Source: Lonicera japonica | Lineage: Eukaryota > Streptophyta > Magnoliopsida > Dipsacales > Caprifoliaceae | Direction of reading: 5' to 3' | Assembly: GCA_021464415.1 (NCBI GenBank) | Contig: CM038469.1 | Span: forward strand, 19,425,901 to 19,489,900 | DNA: 64,000 nucleotides | Shown: in pieces, positions 59,573 to 64,000 of the stretch | Layout of the letters: each line of letters begins with the position of its first letter | Numbering within the stretch: position 1 is the stretch's first letter | Position numbers and translations under genes: made by a program | The notes under the pieces: generated by a model | Databases searched by the model: none | What the model saw: the letters and a program-made list of their open reading frames with translations, nothing else | Told to the model about the DNA's origin: nothing

Positions 59573-61300
59573 TTCTTTTTTTATTTTTATTCTAAACATT
59601 AAACATTCAATTATACTACTTCCGTTCTTTTTCTGTGGTGTTAATTTGGAGTAAAAGACGAAGGGTTTGAGTATATTATTTAAGATTAATTTCAGATTTT
59701 ATCATTGTTTACACATTAGATTATTGCTTCAAGTCTAGATTTTAATTTTAATTAATGTTTTATTAATTTTTCATATAAATTATGCATGCTTAGTAAGTGT
59801 AATTTGACAGATTTGTTTTTTTACTATTTTCGCTTTGTATTTGGACTTGATTTGTTTTTTACAATTTTCATTTTTTATTAGTAAGTGCAATTTGACGGAT
59901 TAATTGCTTATATAAAACAAACTTCAAATACTTAAACAATTTGTGGTAATGATACAATCATAATAAGTGATGTGTATAGATAGTGTTTTTAGTAATATGT
60001 CAATCTGTCTTTGTTGTTTTGCGAGGTGTTTCATTAAAATAATTTATATTGTGTTTGGCAAAATGCCTATAAAGAATAATTGTTTTACACCAAACGTATT
60101 TCAGTCTTCTATGTCTTAGCTGGTAAGTTTGAAAAAATTTCTAATTTTTTTTTTAACTTTTGGATAGCATAGTTTGAGATGTTTAAATTTTAAATTATGT
60201 GTAAGTTTGTTATCTTTAATATCTATTTATTTATATTATTTTTAATTTTTTTGTTTATCATTTATTTGTAAAAGCGAGTACTTCTGAAAATTGCCAATAA
60301 TTTTATATTTAATTAATCAATTATCATTTTGTCTTTATTACTAAAGTTGTCCTTTGAACAAATGCATTAAAAATTGTGTCATTTATATTAAAGACAAGTC
60401 CATCTTTATAATTTATAATAAAAGCCCCAAAAATATATTATTAATAAGATTCGAACTCACAATCTTAAAGTTAAAAGTATAAATTTTTTAAAAGTGATTT
60501 TAAATGTACTTAATTAATTAATTAATCTTTTAGAAAATTAGGATTTCACCCCTATTTTTTAAACATATTAGGGGTGAGGACTACACAAGATGTGTTATTA
60601 GGATTGCACCCCTTGTTTTGAATTCTTTCTTAAAATAGGGTTAATTTATTAAATGTCAATCTGTTTGTGAAAATTAGAATGTCTAATTTGCCCATGATAC
60701 CTTTTATAGAAATTTTTGATGATTGAGAGATTATAGGATTTTATTTTGATATTAACGATTTTACTTTTATGGTAATAAACCAATATTAATTTGTGTCTAA
60801 CTTTTTAGATAATTATATGATTAAAAATAATAATATGTACATGTATATTTAACTTATTATATGTACATTAGGGATACTAATATTATCTTATATATGATAT
60901 TTTAGATAAATACATGCTAAAAAATGAAATATATACTTATATAGTTTTTGAATGTAAACAAACTACCGTTGCAATTAATATATATGGTTCAATATACAAT
61001 AGATATTTAATATGTTGCAAAGAATTTAATTTCCATGTGCGTTATGTGCATAAATGTTTAAAAACGGTATATGATGTGTAACATACCTTTTGAATGCAAT
61101 ACATTAATTGTGTATATATATATGTACACAATTATTAATTGATTAATATATAATGATTCGCTGGCTATGATTATGGGATTTTAATGTGTGTTTTAATTGA
61201 TAACTTTCAAGTTTCCAAATTAAATGCAGCTATGTTCACATTTTGCGTGGGCGAAATTTCTGAATTATTCATTCTTGTGATTTCATTTTGTAAAATTTTT
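59573..61300. other. AT-rich intergenic DNA
   Basis: No gene recognised. A repeated AAGTG-AATTTGAC segment (59797 and 59883) and a small inverted pair CACCCCTA/TAGGGGTG (about 60547-60577) were seen. Confidence 0.5.
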
Positions 61301-62530
61301 ATATCCATACATGTTTTACATTTTTAATTTGATATATTTATCTAAAATTATTATATATATATATGTTATATACATTTTCATATTTCTTTGATTTGATTTT
61401 TCAATTATATATCGGTTGCATAATTATATTTTATTTTCCAAATATATAATAACTGTTGTATAATATGCATACATGTTTTTATATTATTTGACCATTTTTA
61501 CAAAAAAAAATATATGTTTTTATCTACAAGTTTGCAAATATGAATATATATTATATCTGTTTTTATACACCAGATATAATTTTATATCCATACATGTTTT
61601 ACATTTTTAATTTGACATATTTATCTTAATTATATATATATATTTGTTGTATACATATTTCTTTGATTTATCAATTATATATATGTTGCATAATTATATT
61701 TTATTTTTCAAATATATAATAACTGTTGTGTAATATCCATACATGTTTTTATATTATTTGACAATTTTTACAACATATATATGTTTTTATCCGAAAGTTT
61801 ACAAATATGAGTATATATTATATATGTTTTTATACAATAGATACAATTTTTATATCCATACGTGTTTTATATTTTTAATTTGATATGTTTATCTATGTGT
61901 GTGTGTGTGTTGTATACATTTTCATATTTGTTTGATTTTTTAATTATATCTGTCGCATAATTATATTTCATTTTTAAAATATATAATAACTGTTGTATAA
62001 TACGCATACATGTTTTTAAATTATTTGACCGTTTTTACAAAATATATATATTTTATCTAAAAGTTTGCAAATATGTTGTAAGTATATCCATACATGTTTT
62101 ACATTTTTAATTTGATATATATATATATATATTTATATGTTGCATACATTTTCATATTTCTTTGATTTTTCAATTATATATATGTTGCATAATTATATTT
62201 TATTTTTTAAAATATATAATAACTGTTGTATAATATGCATACATGTTTTTATATTATTTGACCATTTTTACAAAAAAAATATATATATTTTTATATGCAA
62301 GTTTGCAAATATAAGTATATATTATATCTGTTTTTATACACCAGATATAATTTTTATATCCATACTGATTTTACATTTTTACTTTGATATATTTATCTAT
62401 AATTATATACATATATCTATTGTATACATTTACATATTTCTTTGATTTGTCAATTATATATCTGTTGCATAATTATATTTCATTTTCCATAATTATATTA
62501 TACAACATATATATATCTTTCATTTTGCAA
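61301..62530. repeat. Satellite-like tandem array, ~230-283-bp unit, about 4.5 copies
   Basis: Units start with ATATCCATAC near 61301, 61584, 61852, 62084 and 62356. Each contains TTTTACATTTTTAATTTGATAT, CATATTTCTTTGATTT, TGTTGCATAATTATATTT, ATATATAATAACTGTTGTAT and TTTGCAAATAT. Very AT-rich. The 102- and 87-codon frames here are chance. Confidence 0.88.
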
Positions 62531-63374
62531 TTATATATCTGTTTTACATTTGCAATTTTATGCTTGTATATATATATATATATATATTCAACCATATATA
62601 AATATTTATCCTTTTCAAATATTAACATTATTATATGTTTAATGTAAATATCTAAATTACGTAAATATATAATTATTTATAATTACGTGACTACCGCCAT
62701 GATAAGTAGATTATATGTTTCAAGTATTATTAATTTAAAATTATCTGCTACAAATAGATTATTAATTACTTAATTTGAGTAGATAATATATATATACATG
62801 TGTGTGTACGCGCGCGCGCGCATAAATATGTTTGACTAATAATTAATTTTAAAAATATCAGTTATCAAATAGATTATAAGTTTTCTAGTTTGAGAAATAA
62901 TTATAACGCATGTTAACATGTATATATACAATAAATATATGTAGGGCTAAAATTCCTAGTTTTCTAATATATATTATTAGATAATGAATAATTTATATCT
63001 TTCCGAAATTGTTTAGCTATTTAATATATACATTATAGTTATATATATGTTCTTTCTCATCACAATTTATTTATTATTTTTATTACTTTTTGCAAATCAA
63101 AAGTCACAGATCTCCAACAAGTGCGAAAATTAATTGGACGATGTGAAGTACAACTTTGTGAATTTCTAATTGATCGACAAAACAAGAGCTCAACTTTTAG
63201 ATTTTTGGTTTCAATATTCATTATATATTATCTATTATAATTTCTACACAAAATCTATGATACTCTTATTGTTTGAACAAGTTTGGTGGAAATATTATGT
63301 TTTTGTTGATTTTTTTTATAAAGGCACACTCGTTATAGCTTTTATATAATTTATATATATATATATATATATAT
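62531..63374. other. AT-rich DNA, nothing recognised
   Basis: TA-rich runs (for example 62566-62587) and the alternating tract described separately. No gene. Confidence 0.5.
62786..62824. repeat. 39-nt strictly alternating purine-pyrimidine tract
   Basis: (AT)n passes into (GT)n and then (CG)n without a break in purine-pyrimidine alternation, including CGCGCGCGCGCGC. Confidence 0.9.
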
Positions 63375-63376
63375 TA

Positions 63377-63712
63377 CTCCCTCCGTCCCATAAAGATAGA
63401 CTCATTTTTCATTTTTATCCGTCCCAAATTATAGACCACTTACTTTTTAAAGAATGCACTACAATTTCATTTTTCCTAATATACCCTTATTTAATTACAT
63501 TGTTATCAACTCCAAATGAGTAATCAACTCCAAAATTTCCTTCACATTTTCTTGGGGCATGTGATTTCAATCCAATGTATTCATTATAGAAAGAAAGTAA
63601 ATGAGGGTATAATAGGAAAATTGTGAAAAAAATTTATGGTTTCAATTACATTAAATGAAGTTTCTTAATCTGTGTGAAAAAAAATGGGTCTATCTTTATG
63701 GAACGGAGGGAG
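63377..63712. mobile_element. Stowaway (Tc1/mariner) MITE
   Basis: 336 bp with near-perfect termini CTCCCTCCGTCCCATAAAG and, inverted, CTCCCTCCGTTCCATAAAG, flanked by the TA duplication (63375-63376 and 63713-63714). The CTCCCTCCGT end is diagnostic for plant Stowaway elements. There is no coding region. Confidence 0.95.
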
Positions 63713-63714
63713 TA

Positions 63715-64000
63715 GTTTTTACTAACATAAATAAATTGAATAAATATATATTTAAGACACCCGTGCATTGTACAGGTTGAAAAATAGTTTGATATTAATT
63801 TTAATATAAATATAAATATATTTAATAAAGTTAATAACAAAACTAATTATTAACAAAAATATTTTCTATCAAATAACTTTCGAGATAAATATTGCATATT
63901 ACAGTTATTGTTTAAAATTATATGTAATTCTTTAACAATACTATTTTTTTTACTATACATAACATGTTTTATTTGTGTCTAAATTATAAAATTCGCCTTA
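63715..64000. other. AT-rich DNA at the window edge
   Basis: A degenerate GC hairpin (ACCCGTGCATTGTACAGGT, about 63759) is the only notable item. No gene. Confidence 0.45.

Noticed and set aside
62137..62647. Two plus-strand frames of 87-102 codons rich in Ile, Tyr and Phe
   Set aside because: They lie within the AT-rich satellite array and its edge; the composition is that of random TA-rich DNA.
63755..63785. Possible Helitron 3' end (ACCCGTGC hairpin)
   Set aside because: The hairpin has mismatches and is followed by ATAG rather than a clear CTRR; no 5' end was identified.

Overview
The window is nuclear DNA from a flowering plant, probably a eudicot. It is AT-rich, has one intact host gene with plant-style GT-AG introns, and is otherwise packed with plant transposable elements: Ty1/copia and probable Ty3/gypsy LTRs, Helitrons, CACTA, hAT, Mutator-like, Tourist-like and Stowaway elements, a LINE and a TRIM. 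I see no rRNA, tRNA or organellar genes. The species cannot be named from this sequence alone.

Left part (1-19.6 kb). Two blocks of three-copy tandem repeats (0.4-2.0 kb) are followed by a short non-autonomous Helitron (3647-4470) and one end of a CACTA-type element (to 5265). Then comes a three-level nest. A roughly 3-kb solo LTR (5433 to about 19415) was split by a complete but decayed Ty1/copia element (7576-18559). The 3' LTR of that element was split in turn by a second solo LTR (14650-17236) related to the outermost one. Target-site duplications and LTR lengths make the two inner boundaries precise.

Middle part (19.6-30.2 kb). A plus-strand, eight-exon Ulp1-like (C48 cysteine protease) pseudogene faces a minus-strand CACTA transposase pseudogene. 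The transposase has five exons in one continuous 1121-codon frame, broken only by five stop codons. Two introns of the protease gene, its 3' flank and the space between the genes carry arrays of a palindrome built on ATTACTGGATCCAGTAAT. A small TATA-preceded minus-strand reading frame sits between the arrays. The CACTA right terminus (29832) is embedded in a copia LTR.

Right-middle part (30.2-48.6 kb). Several elements have clear target duplications: hAT (30695-31541), Tourist-like (34183-34530), and two Mutator-like TIR elements (36516-37627 and 48047-48596). The only intact host gene lies here on the minus strand: a GTD-binding (DUF593) protein of the myosin-binding-protein-7 type. It has a non-coding 5' exon, a 455-codon main exon, and a last exon of 16 codons plus stop beyond a 3.95-kb intron that holds a MITE and a truncated LINE.

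Right part (48.9-64 kb). A 10.5-kb Helitron with recognisable ends and a decayed Rep/helicase gene occupies 48942-59482, minus strand. It sits inside the second copy of a ~123-bp tandem duplication whose first copy preserves the empty site. A copia-like solo LTR lies inside it. The remainder is AT-rich DNA with a ~270-bp satellite array, a long alternating purine-pyrimidine tract and a Stowaway MITE.

No gene cluster acts as a pathway here. Apart from the myosin-binding-protein gene, the coding content belongs to transposons and is mostly broken.
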